A DNA stretch of 64,000 nt from Methylocystis iwaonis (GTDB lineage Bacteria > Pseudomonadota > Alphaproteobacteria > Rhizobiales > Beijerinckiaceae), in the NCBI RefSeq assembly GCF_027925385.1, contig NZ_AP027142.1:2214001-2278000 (forward strand), written 5' to 3'. This document shows, piece by piece, positions 1-8,116 of the stretch. Under the pieces are notes generated by a model. The model ran no database searches. It was not told where the DNA came from and saw only the letters and a program-made list of their open reading frames with translations. Every line of letters starts with the position of its first letter. The stretch's first letter is position 1. The position numbers were made by a program, and so were the translations under genes.

Positions 1-106
1 CCTCGTAGCCATGCTCCGCAAAGACGGCTGTCGCCGCCGCGACGAGCGCCGCCCGCGTCGCCTCGGCGGCGCGCGTAACGCCGCGCGCCTTCTCTTGTAT
101 CTCCAA
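1..106 (-). CDS. TetR/AcrR-family regulator, N-terminal fragment cut by window edge
   Basis: Reading leftwards from a TTG at 104-106, the frame gives about 35 residues ending at the window edge. The sequence ATRAALVAAATAVFAEHGYE is a typical first helix and turn of a TetR DNA-binding domain. A purine-rich ribosome binding site (GAGGGCAAGGG on the minus strand, 107-117) precedes the TTG and overlaps the stop codon of the upstream gene, so the two genes are probably co-transcribed. The ligand-binding part lies outside the window, so target and ligand are unknown. The start codon is inferred; the family call rests on a short but characteristic segment. Confidence 0.6.
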   Translation of the reverse strand, partial: MEIQEKARGVTRAAEATRAALVAAATAVFAEHGYE

Positions 107-115
107 CCCTTGCCC

Positions 116-778
116 TCAGTAACCCAGCCAGCTCAAGCCGCCGGCCACCACGGAGCCGCCGAGCGATCGCGCCCCGCTCCACATCCTCTGCCCGACCGGC
201 GCAAGCTTCGTCGAGACGCTCGATGGCGTCAACGCCGCAAACAATCCTTCCTCAACGGGCTCAGGCTTGGCGTTCGGCGCCGAGGCGTCCACCGCGGCGA
301 CGCGCACAGGCGTCGTCGGCGCCGCCTCGGCCGCTTTCTCCGGCGCCCTTTCAGCCTTTTTGACGCTCTGCGCCTCCTTCACGGGCTTCGACACGGCCGC
401 CACTACTTTTCTCGGCGCGTCCTCGATCGTCTCCGCTACTGCCGCCGGCAGCGCGGGCGCCGAGAGAAAGGCCGGCGGGGGCGGCGTCTTCCTGTCGTCC
501 CACGACAAGGGCTGCAGGCCGCCGACCAGTATCCGGTCGATGAATTTGCCGCTCTCCGGATCGACATTCGCCACGACCGGCTTATCGGGCGCGAGATCGA
601 GCAAATTGAGCGCCTGCGGCGCGAGCGAGCCGACCACGGCCGCCATGAAGCAAACAGCCGCGTCCAGAAATATGGCGCGAGATCTCGTCTCCGCCGGACG
701 GCGCAGGGAGACGCGCACAATCGAGGGAGCGTCTTCAGCCGCCCGCCGCTCCGCAGCGCTGTCGAAATTCTTCCGCAT
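116..778 (-). CDS. hypothetical single-pass membrane protein
   Basis: A 220-residue protein with ATG start at 778. One hydrophobic segment at about residues 34-55 follows an Arg-rich N-terminus, suggesting an inner-membrane anchor with the rest in the periplasm. The middle (about 115-180) is rich in Ala, Pro, Lys and Glu and is probably disordered. I do not recognise a catalytic domain or family. The stop codon is 9 bases upstream of the TetR-type regulator start, so the two probably form one transcript. Codon use matches the neighbours. Confidence 0.55.
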   Translation of the reverse strand: MRKNFDSAAERRAAEDAPSIVRVSLRRPAETRSRAIFLDAAVCFMAAVVGSLAPQALNLLDLAPDKPVVANVDPESGKFIDRILVGGLQPLSWDDRKTPPPPAFLSAPALPAAVAETIEDAPRKVVAAVSKPVKEAQSVKKAERAPEKAAEAAPTTPVRVAAVDASAPNAKPEPVEEGLFAALTPSSVSTKLAPVGQRMWSGARSLGGSVVAGGLSWLGY

Positions 779-970
779 TTTCGAAACCCCAATCCAAACG
801 AACGAGTGAATTCATACGCCCGTTTGAAGCGAAATTGTGGCGCTTCGAGCGGCTTTTTCCGCCCTCCAGGGAAACCTTCCAACGCGCCGGGGAGAGACGG
901 GCCGCATCGCGCGGCAAATTGGCGCTGAATCGTCTTGGAACGCCCCAAGGCGCCTGTATATTACACTGCC

Positions 971-1576
971 ATGACAGCGCTACGTCGAATCCATGACAGT
1001 TGGCCTCTGCTCGGTTTCGCCCTGCTTCTGCTGGCGCCGAGCCTGGCGATCCGCTGTGGCCTGCTGCCATTCGACATGCGCTTCGAGGCGCTTCTCGCCA
1101 TCTCCTTGCTCTGTATCGGGCTGTGCTTTCTGGCTGGCTATTCGATCGCGGAACTCGGGCTTCATGCGCCCTGGGTGGCGCGCCATTGGCTGGGCTGCGG
1201 CGTCGCCACCCTTGGCATCGGCGCCGCGCTTTATTTCGAATCGCTCTACTTCCCCACCGACCGCCAGCAGCCCGATTGGATGCGATTCGCGCCCTTCTAT
1301 GTGCTGATCTCCAGCCCCTGTCAGGAACTCGTCTGCCGCGCGATCCCCAAGCTCATCGCCGACAGGCTGCAAATCAGCGGCGCGAACTACGTGCTGTTCT
1401 CCGCCGCAACCTTTTCGCTGATGCACCTCGCCTATGGCGACGCGCTTCTGCTCGCCAATACTTTCTTCGTGGGCCTTGTCTGGGCCACAGCCTATCGGCT
1501 GACGCGCAACATCTGGCCGGTCGCCGCCTCACATGCGGCCGTCGGCTCGCTCGCCTTCTGGCTCGGAATCGCCTGA
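971..1576 (+). CDS. CPBP-family (CAAX-like) intramembrane protease-like protein
   Basis: A polytopic membrane protein of 201 residues from the ATG at 971; an in-frame TTG at 935 would add 12 residues. The CPBP/Abi family uses conserved Glu and His residues in membrane helices to cleave substrates within the membrane. Here motif 1 reads QELVCR (Q118, E119, R123) where the family usually has EExxxR, so the first Glu is replaced by Gln. H152 in FSLMHLAYG and H188 in ASHAAVG match the second and third motifs. It converges on the ceramidase-like gene with 4 bases between the stops. The family is clear, but proteolytic activity is uncertain because of the Gln. Confidence 0.7.
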   Translation: MTALRRIHDSWPLLGFALLLLAPSLAIRCGLLPFDMRFEALLAISLLCIGLCFLAGYSIAELGLHAPWVARHWLGCGVATLGIGAALYFESLYFPTDRQQPDWMRFAPFYVLISSPCQELVCRAIPKLIADRLQISGANYVLFSAATFSLMHLAYGDALLLANTFFVGLVWATAYRLTRNIWPVAASHAAVGSLAFWLGIA

Positions 1577-1580
1577 ACTC

Positions 1581-2222
1581 TCACGCTGGCCCGCGTTTGA
1601 TCGCGGTGGTCAGCAGCAGCCACAGAACGAGGGCGTTCAGCATGTGCCAGACGAAATGCGTGCCGAGCGCAAAGACGCCGCAGACGTCGCGATCCATGGT
1701 GCGGAAGACGAGCGACGCGGCGAATGTCGTTGCGGAGAGGCCGAGCCCTTTGGATGTCTCGGGGTCGCGCGAACGCAGGAGAGCAGAAAATGAGATCAGC
1801 GCCGCAAGCGCCGGCAGATAGGCGATCGACCCATTCAAACCCGTGAATGACGCGTCGACCGTATAGCTCGCGGCGGCGAAGGCGAATGTCACGCCTGCAG
1901 CCGTCCATGCGCCCAGGCCGAAGAAGCGGCGCAGCGCCAGAAAGAAATAGCCGTAGATAAAGATAGCGATGGGGATGACGTCGAGCAGCATGGCGCCGCG
2001 CGTGGCGAGCGTATGGAAGGCGAAGCTGCCGAGGCCGACTATCGCCGTCACGCCGATCAACGCCAATGCGGGAAGGTCGCGCCCGTCGCGTCGGCGCAGA
2101 ATCGCATAGGCGGAGACGGCCGAGATGAGAAAGGCGGCGTTGGAGACGGCGTTCAGCGGCTCGGACCAGAAACGGTCATCGAGACGTTCGCAATAATCGA
2201 GAATAGTTTCACGCCAACTCAT
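1581..2222 (-). CDS. ceramidase-like integral membrane hydrolase
   Basis: A seven-helix type protein of 213 residues, started at the ATG at 2222 (MSWRETILDY); an upstream in-frame start at 2258 has no better support. Family features are EPLNAVSNAAF near the N-terminus, GSFAFH (S66, H70), LLDVIP (D81) and GTHFVWH (H189, H193). The Ser-x3-His spacing, the eleven-residue His-to-Asp spacing and the HxxxH pair match the zinc site of alkaline ceramidases such as human ACER3. It probably hydrolyses an amide-linked lipid, but the bacterial substrate is not known. It converges with the CPBP gene. Confidence 0.75.
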   Translation of the reverse strand: MSWRETILDYCERLDDRFWSEPLNAVSNAAFLISAVSAYAILRRRDGRDLPALALIGVTAIVGLGSFAFHTLATRGAMLLDVIPIAIFIYGYFFLALRRFFGLGAWTAAGVTFAFAAASYTVDASFTGLNGSIAYLPALAALISFSALLRSRDPETSKGLGLSATTFAASLVFRTMDRDVCGVFALGTHFVWHMLNALVLWLLLTTAIKRGPA

Positions 2223-2340
2223 GAAAAAACGCCGCCTTGAAGGTTCGAGACGGCGCATTTGTCGGCAAGCGCTCTGTCACAATCAATCGCGTCTGACGCT
2301 CGCGCTGAGCGTTAAGAGAGTCACACATTTCCGGGCCGTT

Positions 2341-2421
2341 ATCACCGGGCTTGTCCCGGCCCAGCATCTGCTATGGTTTGCGCGGCGTGGATGGCCGGGA
2401 CAAGCCCGGCCATGACGAGGG
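2341..2421. repeat. palindromic intergenic repeat (family E)
   Basis: An imperfect inverted repeat whose arms read CCGGGCTTGTCCCGG and CCGGGACAAGCCCGG, ending in CATGACGAGGGTGGCGA. A related copy lies at 43285-43465 with the same ends (gccgtcatggccggg, gacgagggtagcga). It fills the gap between the starts of the ceramidase gene and the end of the next gene. No coding sequence is seen in 2223-2430. Confidence 0.7.
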
Positions 2422-2430
2422 TGGCGACGC

Positions 2431-2811
2431 TTACAGAAACTGCGACAAGCCTGGCACCGAATTGGCGATCTCTCGCACCTTCTCCTTGCCCAGCACGCCT
2501 TCGGCATAGCCGAAGACTTCGTGGCCGAGCTTCTGAATCTGGCCCATGTCGAGACCGAGCGCATTGAGCTTGGTCGCAAGGCCCATCAGCCCGCCGCTGA
2601 GAAGCCCGCCGAGCAGACCGCCCGCGCTCTCGCCGCCCGCCGAGGCCTCGTCCGCTGCCTGATGCGCGCCCGCCATCTGGTTCATGAATTCGGCGACCGG
2701 GCCGTCGGGAAGCTCCTTGCGAAGGAAGGCGAGCACATGGCCGATCGCCGTTCTCGCTACGCCCGCATCCACGCCAATCGCAGCCGAAACGCGCGCAATC
2801 AATTCATCCAT
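2431..2811 (-). CDS. small helical protein of unknown function, paralogue of 3953-4405
   Basis: A 126-residue protein begun at the ATG at 2811, which follows a strong GAGGAGGG ribosome binding site; an in-frame start at 2871 lacks one. The N-terminal part carries AIGHVLAFLRKELP followed by EFMNQMAGA, matching AIGHVLLFLRDKAP and EFIDKMQGA in the gene at 3953-4405. A Gly-rich linker (GGLLGGLLSGGLMG) leads to a second helical half ending PGLSQFL. No signal peptide or membrane segment is seen, so it is probably cytoplasmic. I cannot name the family with confidence; weak resemblance to DUF2267/DUF2780-type helical proteins is all I can offer. Confidence 0.65.
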   Translation of the reverse strand: MDELIARVSAAIGVDAGVARTAIGHVLAFLRKELPDGPVAEFMNQMAGAHQAADEASAGGESAGGLLGGLLSGGLMGLATKLNALGLDMGQIQKLGHEVFGYAEGVLGKEKVREIANSVPGLSQFL

Positions 2812-2937
2812 CAGACCCTCCTCACGCCTCAACAGGCGCGAGACTGTCGCCGGGCCTCCGGACAATTGCAAGCGGCGGCGCAGGGCGATTGAGGCCGTGC
2901 GTTCGGGGGCTTAAGCTAAGTCTGTAGAGGAGAAACG

Positions 2938-3921
2938 ATGTCTCGATTTTTTGCCGGCGCCGCGACGCTCGCTTTCACAGCCGCCTTTTCATTCCCGTCC
3001 CACGCAAATGACAGCCAGGCGGAGACCGCGCTCGGCGGGCTGACGCTGAAACACTCCGATTCCATCAGGATGGACAGCGAGGATTTATACGTCTCTCGCG
3101 ACCGCGTGCGGGTGACATATCGCTTCACCAATACGAGCGACCGGCCGATCGAGACGCTTGTCGCCTTCCCCCTGCCCGACATTCCGCCGGACTATCTGGA
3201 CAATAAGGTTTTCTGGAGCAGTCTCGACGACCTCAAGTTCAAAACGACAGTCGACGGCAAGCCGCTTGTGCACGAAATCGTCCAGCAAGCGTTTTTCAAC
3301 GGGAAGGACGTCACGGCCAGATTGTCCGCCTTGAAAATCCCCCTCAACTACCGCGACCAGAGCTTCGCCGAGGCGCTCAAAAAGACGCCTAAGCCTGAGC
3401 GCGACAAGCTCATCGCCGAAGGCCTCCTGCGAGACGACTCGACGCAGGACGCGCAGTTTTACACAGCCCTATGGTCGCTGCGCACCAGCGTCACCCGCAT
3501 GCAGACCTTCCCCGCCAATGCGAGCGTCGTGGTCGAACATGAATATGTTCCTCTCCTTGGCGGCAGCGTGGGAGGCGGGCTCTCCGCCAGCGCGCGCAAG
3601 AACGACTATTTCAAGAATGAGCAGCGCAAATATTGCATCGACAAGGAGTGGCTCGCGAGCTTCGACAAGCGCATGCAGAAGACCGGGAACAGAGACATCT
3701 ATGGCGAAATCTGGCTCGGCTATGTGCTGACGACGGGCGCCAATTGGAAAGGCCCCATCGGCGATTTCCGTCTCGTCATCGACAAGGGCAAGCCGGATAC
3801 GCTGGTGAGCTTCTGCGCCGAGGGCGTGAAGAAAATTTCGCCGACGCAGTTCGAGGTCCGGCACAAAGACTTCACGCCGAAGAAAGACCTCGACATTCTC
3901 ATTGTCCAATGGCCGCAGTGA
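2938..3921 (+). CDS. DUF4424-family exported protein
   Basis: A 327-residue protein starting at an ATG preceded by GTAGAGGAGAAACG. Residues 1-23 are a Sec signal peptide with a probable cut after SHA. The mature N-terminus NDSQAETALGGLTLKHSD, with MDSEDLYVSRDRVRVTYRF and VAFPLPDIPPDY soon after, is the signature of DUF4424, a family of exported proteins of unknown role common in alphaproteobacteria. The last residues form a beta-rich domain. It is flanked on both sides, in opposite orientation, by paralogous small helical proteins, so the three may be functionally linked. Confidence 0.75.
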   Translation: MSRFFAGAATLAFTAAFSFPSHANDSQAETALGGLTLKHSDSIRMDSEDLYVSRDRVRVTYRFTNTSDRPIETLVAFPLPDIPPDYLDNKVFWSSLDDLKFKTTVDGKPLVHEIVQQAFFNGKDVTARLSALKIPLNYRDQSFAEALKKTPKPERDKLIAEGLLRDDSTQDAQFYTALWSLRTSVTRMQTFPANASVVVEHEYVPLLGGSVGGGLSASARKNDYFKNEQRKYCIDKEWLASFDKRMQKTGNRDIYGEIWLGYVLTTGANWKGPIGDFRLVIDKGKPDTLVSFCAEGVKKISPTQFEVRHKDFTPKKDLDILIVQWPQ

Positions 3922-3952
3922 CGCGGCGCGGGCCGCGTCACAGGGGTTTTCC

Positions 3953-4405
3953 TCAAGCGCGCGGGCGCGTCTCGCCCATTGCGCCCGGCTGTTGCGGCAT
4001 GACGCCGGAACGCTCCGCCAATGCGGGCAGAATCGCCCGGATCTTGGCGACGCCCTCGTCGCCGATCAGCGCTTTGGCCCGGTCCACCATCTCCTCGATC
4101 AGCCGAGCGCTCTGCGCCTCCGTCAGGCCGAGATTGCCGAGCTTGCCGACCAGAATGTTGAGATCGGCGCGCCCATGACCCATGAAGCTGGTCAGGCCCT
4201 CGATCGCCTGCGTTACGCCGCCGTCGTCGGCCGCTTGCGCCGCGGCGACCGCCTCGCGGGCTCCCTGCATTTTGTCGATGAATTCGTCGACATGACTCCC
4301 CGGCGCCTTGTCACGCAGAAACAGCAGCACATGGCCGATCGCCGCTTTGGCGATCGAAGGTTCGAGCGACGTCGAGTCGACGACGCGTCGGGTCAGGTCT
4401 TCCAT
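3953..4405 (-). CDS. small helical protein of unknown function, paralogue of 2431-2811
   Basis: A 150-residue protein with ATG at 4405 and GGGAGGAAGTC just upstream as ribosome binding site. It shares AIGHVLLFLRDKAP and the acidic EFIDKMQGAREA motif with the product of 2431-2811, then diverges; its second half holds LGNLGLTEAQSARLIEEMVDR, which parallels the LNALGLDMGQIQKLG segment of the paralogue. The C-terminus is short and Pro/Gln-rich. No signal peptide or membrane helix. Function unknown; the duplication around the DUF4424 gene is the main clue. Confidence 0.65.
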   Translation of the reverse strand: MEDLTRRVVDSTSLEPSIAKAAIGHVLLFLRDKAPGSHVDEFIDKMQGAREAVAAAQAADDGGVTQAIEGLTSFMGHGRADLNILVGKLGNLGLTEAQSARLIEEMVDRAKALIGDEGVAKIRAILPALAERSGVMPQQPGAMGETRPRA

Positions 4406-4517
4406 GACTTCCTCCCTTCAGGGATACGCCGAAGGGAAATGTCGCGCTGACCCTGGCCGTCAAGCCAAGTTTGGCGAATAACTGAGTGACGTACGACCTG
4501 GTGTCGTTGAGCCCTAT

Positions 4518-4643
4518 ACCTCCCCTTTACGGGGGTCGGCGGTCGAAGACCGCCGGGTGGGGTTCGCGCAGCAACGATCGTGGTGGGGCTTTACCCCACC
4601 CGACCCCGCTACGCGGGGCCACCCTCCCCGTAAAGGGGAGGGA
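4518..4643. repeat. GC-rich palindromic repeat upstream of the 3953 gene and downstream of lysC
   Basis: The outer arms read CCTCCCCTTTACGGGG and CCCCGTAAAGGGGAGGG, enclosing a second pair (gtggggctttaccccac) and the phrase gaccccgctacgcggggcc. It is related in wording to the family D repeats at 21787 and 44980. The gap 4406-4682 holds no coding sequence; the hairpin could also stop transcription arriving from either side. Confidence 0.65.
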
Positions 4644-4682
4644 TGGGCTCACGCCCGGCATTCGGCTGGTTAATCCGCCGCC

Positions 4683-5915
4683 TCAGGCGGCGTCCAACCC
4701 GTAGAGCGAATGCAGCGTGCGCACGGCAAGCTCGGTGTAGGCTTCGTCGATCAGCACCGAGAATTTGATTTCCGAGGTCGTGATCGCGCGGATGTTTACG
4801 CCCTTTTCGGCCAGCGCGCGGAAGGCGCGCGCCGCGACGCCGGCGTGGCTTCTCATGCCGATGCCGATGGCGGAGATTTTCGCGACGTCCTTTTCGCCGG
4901 CCATGCTGGCGAAGCCGATCTCGGCCTTGATCTTATCGAGGATCGCAAAGGCGCGTTCGTAGTCCGCCGAGCCGACCGTGAAGGTCATGTCGGTCGTGCC
5001 CTTCTCGGAGACGACCTGGACGATCATGTCGACATTGATGCCGGCCTCGGAGAGCGGCATGAAGACCGCGGCGGCGACGCCCGGCTTGTCGGCGACATTG
5101 CGCAGCGTGATCTGCGCCTCGTCGCGCGAGAAGGCGATGCCTGTGACGACCTGGGCTTCCACAATGTCCTCCTCGTTACAGATGAGCGTCCCCTCGCCCG
5201 GATTCGCCGGATCGTCGAAGGAGGAGCGCACATAAGTCCGCACCCCGTGCACCATGGCCACTTCGACCGAGCGGACCTGCAAAACCTTGGCGCCGAGCGA
5301 CGCCATCTCCAGCATTTCTTCGAAAGCGACGCGGTCCATGCGGCGCGCCTTGGGCACGACGCGCGGGTCGGTCGTATAGACGCCGTCGACGTCGGTGTAG
5401 ATGTCGCAGCGGTCAGCGTGGATCGCCGCCGCGATCGCCACCGCGCTCGTATCCGAGCCGCCGCGGCCGAGCGTGGTGATGCGGCCGCTGTCCTTGTGGA
5501 CGCCCTGGAAACCGGCGACGACGGCGACCTCGCCGCGTTTGAAGCCTTCGATGATCCCGGCGCCCTCGATCGATTCGATGCGGGCGGAGCCATGGGTGTC
5601 GCTGGTGTAGATCGGCGCCTGCCAGCCGAGCCAAGAGCGCGCCGGAACGCCGATCTCCTGCAGCGCGATGGCCAAAAGGCCGGCGGTGACCTGCTCGCCG
5701 GAGGCGACGACAGCATCATATTCGCGCTGATCGTAGAGCGGCGCCGCCTCCTTGCACCAGGCGACGAGCTCATTGGTCTTGCCGGACATGGCGGAGACGA
5801 CCACGGCGACCTCGCGGCCGGCGTCCACCTCGCGCTTCACATGGCGCGCGACATTGCGGATGCGCTCGACATTGGCGACCGAGGTGCCGCCGAATTTCAT
5901 GACCAGGCGTGACAT
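4683..5915 (-). CDS. lysC: aspartate kinase
   Basis: Aspartate kinase phosphorylates L-aspartate with ATP, the first step to lysine, threonine, methionine and diaminopimelate. The 410-residue protein, read from the ATG at 5915, has the nucleotide-binding KFGGTSVAN at 7-15 and the catalytic loop TLGRGGSDTSA at about 148-158. Two ACT regulatory domains follow, one from about 269 (ITLRNVADKPGVAA) and one from about 347 (ISAIGIGMRSHAGVAARAF), which normally bind lysine and/or threonine for feedback inhibition. The length fits the monofunctional class. It is divergent from ubiG, as in many Rhizobiales. asd, the next pathway enzyme, is 52 kb away in the same window. Confidence 0.95.
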   Translation of the reverse strand: MSRLVMKFGGTSVANVERIRNVARHVKREVDAGREVAVVVSAMSGKTNELVAWCKEAAPLYDQREYDAVVASGEQVTAGLLAIALQEIGVPARSWLGWQAPIYTSDTHGSARIESIEGAGIIEGFKRGEVAVVAGFQGVHKDSGRITTLGRGGSDTSAVAIAAAIHADRCDIYTDVDGVYTTDPRVVPKARRMDRVAFEEMLEMASLGAKVLQVRSVEVAMVHGVRTYVRSSFDDPANPGEGTLICNEEDIVEAQVVTGIAFSRDEAQITLRNVADKPGVAAAVFMPLSEAGINVDMIVQVVSEKGTTDMTFTVGSADYERAFAILDKIKAEIGFASMAGEKDVAKISAIGIGMRSHAGVAARAFRALAEKGVNIRAITTSEIKFSVLIDEAYTELAVRTLHSLYGLDAA

Positions 5916-6097
5916 CAGGGAATATCGGTTTAGGCAGCGGGAAACGGGCGGCCGGCAGAAACGGCGGACTGCCAACCGCCTCCCGCCGTGCGAGACGCTC
6001 GCGTCCCGCAAAAAGCGCGCGTATATGTGACGGCGCCTGCCGCCCTGTCAACGCCGGGCGGGCCGCCCCACATCAGGGGCAGCCGAGAAAAGGTCTC

Positions 6098-6211
6098 CTC
6101 GTCCTTCGAGACGCCGCCTGCGGCGGCTCCTCAGGATGAGGAGCCCTTTTCTCGGGTCGTCCACGTCCTCATGCTGAGGAGCGCCCATAGGGCGCGTCTC
6201 GAAGCATGGGC
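6098..6211. repeat. palindromic repeat, family B (CTCGTCCTTCGAGACGC type)
   Basis: Two nested inverted units: CTCGTCCTTCGAGACGCCG with CTCCTCAGGATGAGG, then GTCCTCATGCTGAGGAGCG with GCGTCTCGAAGCATGG. Other copies are at 7833-7878 and 56327-56440. This repeat type is widespread in Rhizobiales genomes. It lies between lysC and ubiG and ends 16 bases before the ubiG start, so it may be transcribed in the ubiG leader. Confidence 0.8.
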
Positions 6212-6227
6212 CGCGACGAGAAACTGT

Positions 6228-7019
6228 ATGACCATTTGCGAGGTCCCCTTGTCCGAACACGCCGCCCCCCACTCCGCCAGCGTCAATCCCGAGGATGTCG
6301 CGCGCTTCAACCGCCTTGGCGATCTTTGGTGGGACAAGCAGGGCAAGATGGGCATCCTGCACGACATCAATCCCATCCGCGTCACCTATATCCGCGACCA
6401 CATCCGCCGTTTTCTGCTGAACGACCAAAGCGCGCTGAACGAATCGCCAGAACACCCCCTCGCGGGCGTGCGCATCGCCGACATCGGCTGCGGCGGCGGC
6501 ATTTTGAGCGAATCGCTCGCGGAGCTGGGCGCGCAGGTGACGGGGATCGACCCCGCCCCCAATAATATCGCGGTGGCGAGCCGCCACGCCGAGAAGATGG
6601 GCCTCACCATCGACTACCGGAACATCACCGCCGAGACGCTCGCCGAGACGGGCGAGCAGTTCGACGCGGTCGCGGCGCTCGAAGTCATCGAGCATGTCGA
6701 GGGGCCGAGCGAGTTCATCAAAAAGCTCTCCAGCCTGGTCAAGCCCGGCGGCCTTTTGTTTTTGGCCACCATCGACCGCACGATGAAGAGCTATGTCTTC
6801 GCGATCCTGGGCGCCGAATATGTGCTGGGCTGGGTGCCCAAGGGCACGCATGACCACGACAAATTCATCCGCCCCGACGAGCTTTCGGCCTGGGTGCGCC
6901 GCGCCGGCCTGCGGGAGATCGACCGCGCCGGCATGACGTTCCAGCCCTTCACGCGTAGCTGGCGCAAGAGCCACGACACCGACGTGAACTATCTGATGGC
7001 CGCCAAAAAGGAGGGCTGA
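6228..7019 (+). CDS. ubiG: ubiquinone biosynthesis O-methyltransferase (3-demethylubiquinone/polyprenyl-hydroxybenzoate)
   Basis: UbiG performs both O-methylations of the ubiquinone ring using S-adenosylmethionine. I start at the ATG at 6228 (263 residues, behind GAGAAACTGT); the frame is open much further upstream, but that part is repeat sequence. The signature FNRLGDLWWDKQGKMGILHDINPIR splits over 28-51, motif I ADIGCGGG is at 84-91 with acidic D108 following, and the C-terminus has DVNYLMAAKK. The conserved LGWVPKGTHDHDKF segment is characteristic of UbiG. Membrane-peripheral enzyme feeding the respiratory quinone pool used by the Sdh complex at the other end of the window. Confidence 0.93.
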   Translation: MTICEVPLSEHAAPHSASVNPEDVARFNRLGDLWWDKQGKMGILHDINPIRVTYIRDHIRRFLLNDQSALNESPEHPLAGVRIADIGCGGGILSESLAELGAQVTGIDPAPNNIAVASRHAEKMGLTIDYRNITAETLAETGEQFDAVAALEVIEHVEGPSEFIKKLSSLVKPGGLLFLATIDRTMKSYVFAILGAEYVLGWVPKGTHDHDKFIRPDELSAWVRRAGLREIDRAGMTFQPFTRSWRKSHDTDVNYLMAAKKEG

Positions 7020-7069
7020 ACGCTGCAACCGTCTTGTTCGCGCTATGAGCGGAAAGTAGACTTTACGCG

Positions 7070-7777
7070 ATGCTGAACGAATCGTCGCTCCCGTCTCCCT
7101 TCGCCAGGCGCGCGCTCCGGCTCGGCCTGTCGCTCGCCCTTGCGCTCTCGGCGGCCTATATGACCGCCCCCGCCCCGGCTCTCGCCAAGGAGAAGCCGGC
7201 GGCCGCGAAAGACGCGTCCAAAAAGGACGCCAAGGAGAAGCCCGCGGACGAGGCGGCGACTCCCGAGGAATCCACCGACAAGAAGGGCAAGAAGAAGGGC
7301 AAGACCGATAAGGCCGACAAAAACGCCGGCGCCGGCAAGCCCGAGCAGCTCGCGACCTTCGGCGATTGGGGCGCCTATCTGGCGCAGGGCGGCAAGGACA
7401 AAACCTGCTATGCGCTCGGCCAGCCCAAGCTCCGCGAGCCCAAGACGAAGCTGAAGGACACCTCGGCCTATATTTTCATCTCGTCGCGGCCCGGCGAAGG
7501 CGTGCGCAACGAGGTGGCGATCAACCTCGGCTACGCCACCAAAGACGGCTCCGCCGCGAACGCCGCGATCGACGGCGACGACTGGGAGCTGATCACCAAG
7601 GGCACCAACGCCTGGGTGAAGGATCAGGCCAAGGAGAAGGAATTCGTCGGCGCGCTGCGCGGCGGCGCCAAGCTCGTGGTGAAGGCCTCTTCGGCGAAGG
7701 GCACCTCTACCGTCGACACCTATACGCTCAAGGGCCTCTCCGACGCGCTGGCGCGCGTGGCCCAGGAGTGCAAGTAA
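7070..7777 (+). CDS. invasion-associated locus B (IalB)-family exported protein
   Basis: A 235-residue protein with a long signal peptide (cut probably after residue 39, PALA) and a Lys/Ala/Asp-rich, low-complexity linker at about 40-95. The folded part begins FGDWGAYLAQ and contains KTCYALGQPK, AYIFISSRP, VAINLGYATKDG and a final Cys (AQECK), the pattern of the IalB domain. The family was named after a Bartonella protein linked to erythrocyte invasion, but it is common in free-living alphaproteobacteria where its role is unknown. A hairpin 12 bases after the stop may end the transcript. Confidence 0.8.
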   Translation: MLNESSLPSPFARRALRLGLSLALALSAAYMTAPAPALAKEKPAAAKDASKKDAKEKPADEAATPEESTDKKGKKKGKTDKADKNAGAGKPEQLATFGDWGAYLAQGGKDKTCYALGQPKLREPKTKLKDTSAYIFISSRPGEGVRNEVAINLGYATKDGSAANAAIDGDDWELITKGTNAWVKDQAKEKEFVGALRGGAKLVVKASSAKGTSTVDTYTLKGLSDALARVAQECK

Positions 7778-7789
7778 GCGACTCGGACC

Positions 7790-7807
7790 GCGGGCCTTCA
7801 GGCCCGC
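7790..7807 (+). terminator. GC hairpin after the IalB-like gene
   Basis: GCGGGCC TTCA GGCCCGC is a perfect 7-base stem with a 4-base loop, 12 bases after the stop codon and followed by ACAGTTTGTT. It can act as an intrinsic terminator, though the T-rich tail is weak. It also resembles the family C repeats (see 58117-58205). Confidence 0.5.
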
Positions 7808-7832
7808 ACAGTTTGTTGCCCCCCCGATGCGA

Positions 7833-7945
7833 CCTCGTCCTTCGAGACGCGAGCTTCGCTCGCTCCTCAGGATGAGTTCTGAGTATTTGGTGGAGAGGCC
7901 CTTCAGGCCCGCATGTCGAGCGCGCCTGAAGGCGCGCGGTCCAGC
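7833..7945. repeat. family B and family C palindromic repeats
   Basis: First a short family B unit (CTCGTCCTTCGAGACGCGAG ... CTCCTCAGGATGAG, 7833-7878), then GGCCCTTCAGGCCCGCATG and GCGCGCCTGAAGGCGCGCGG (7898-7945). The remaining 7946-8116 before ppk2 has no other gene or clear site. Confidence 0.65.
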
Positions 7946-8116
7946 TTCCGCGCCCCCCTATTTTCGTCATTTCGGGAATGCCCTTTTCGACCCACTGTCG
8001 TCGCACGGCTGCAAACTTGGCAGTTTAGACTCCGAAGAAATCAGTCTTGGCTGCGACGCTTCCCTGGCCGGCAGAAAACCTGGCCCGCGTTCCGGCTTCC
8101 CGGAGACCTGACCTTC

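Noticed and set aside
11..928. A 305-codon plus-strand frame at the window start
   Set aside because: Arg-rich and opposite the 116-778 gene and the TetR fragment, which are protein-like.
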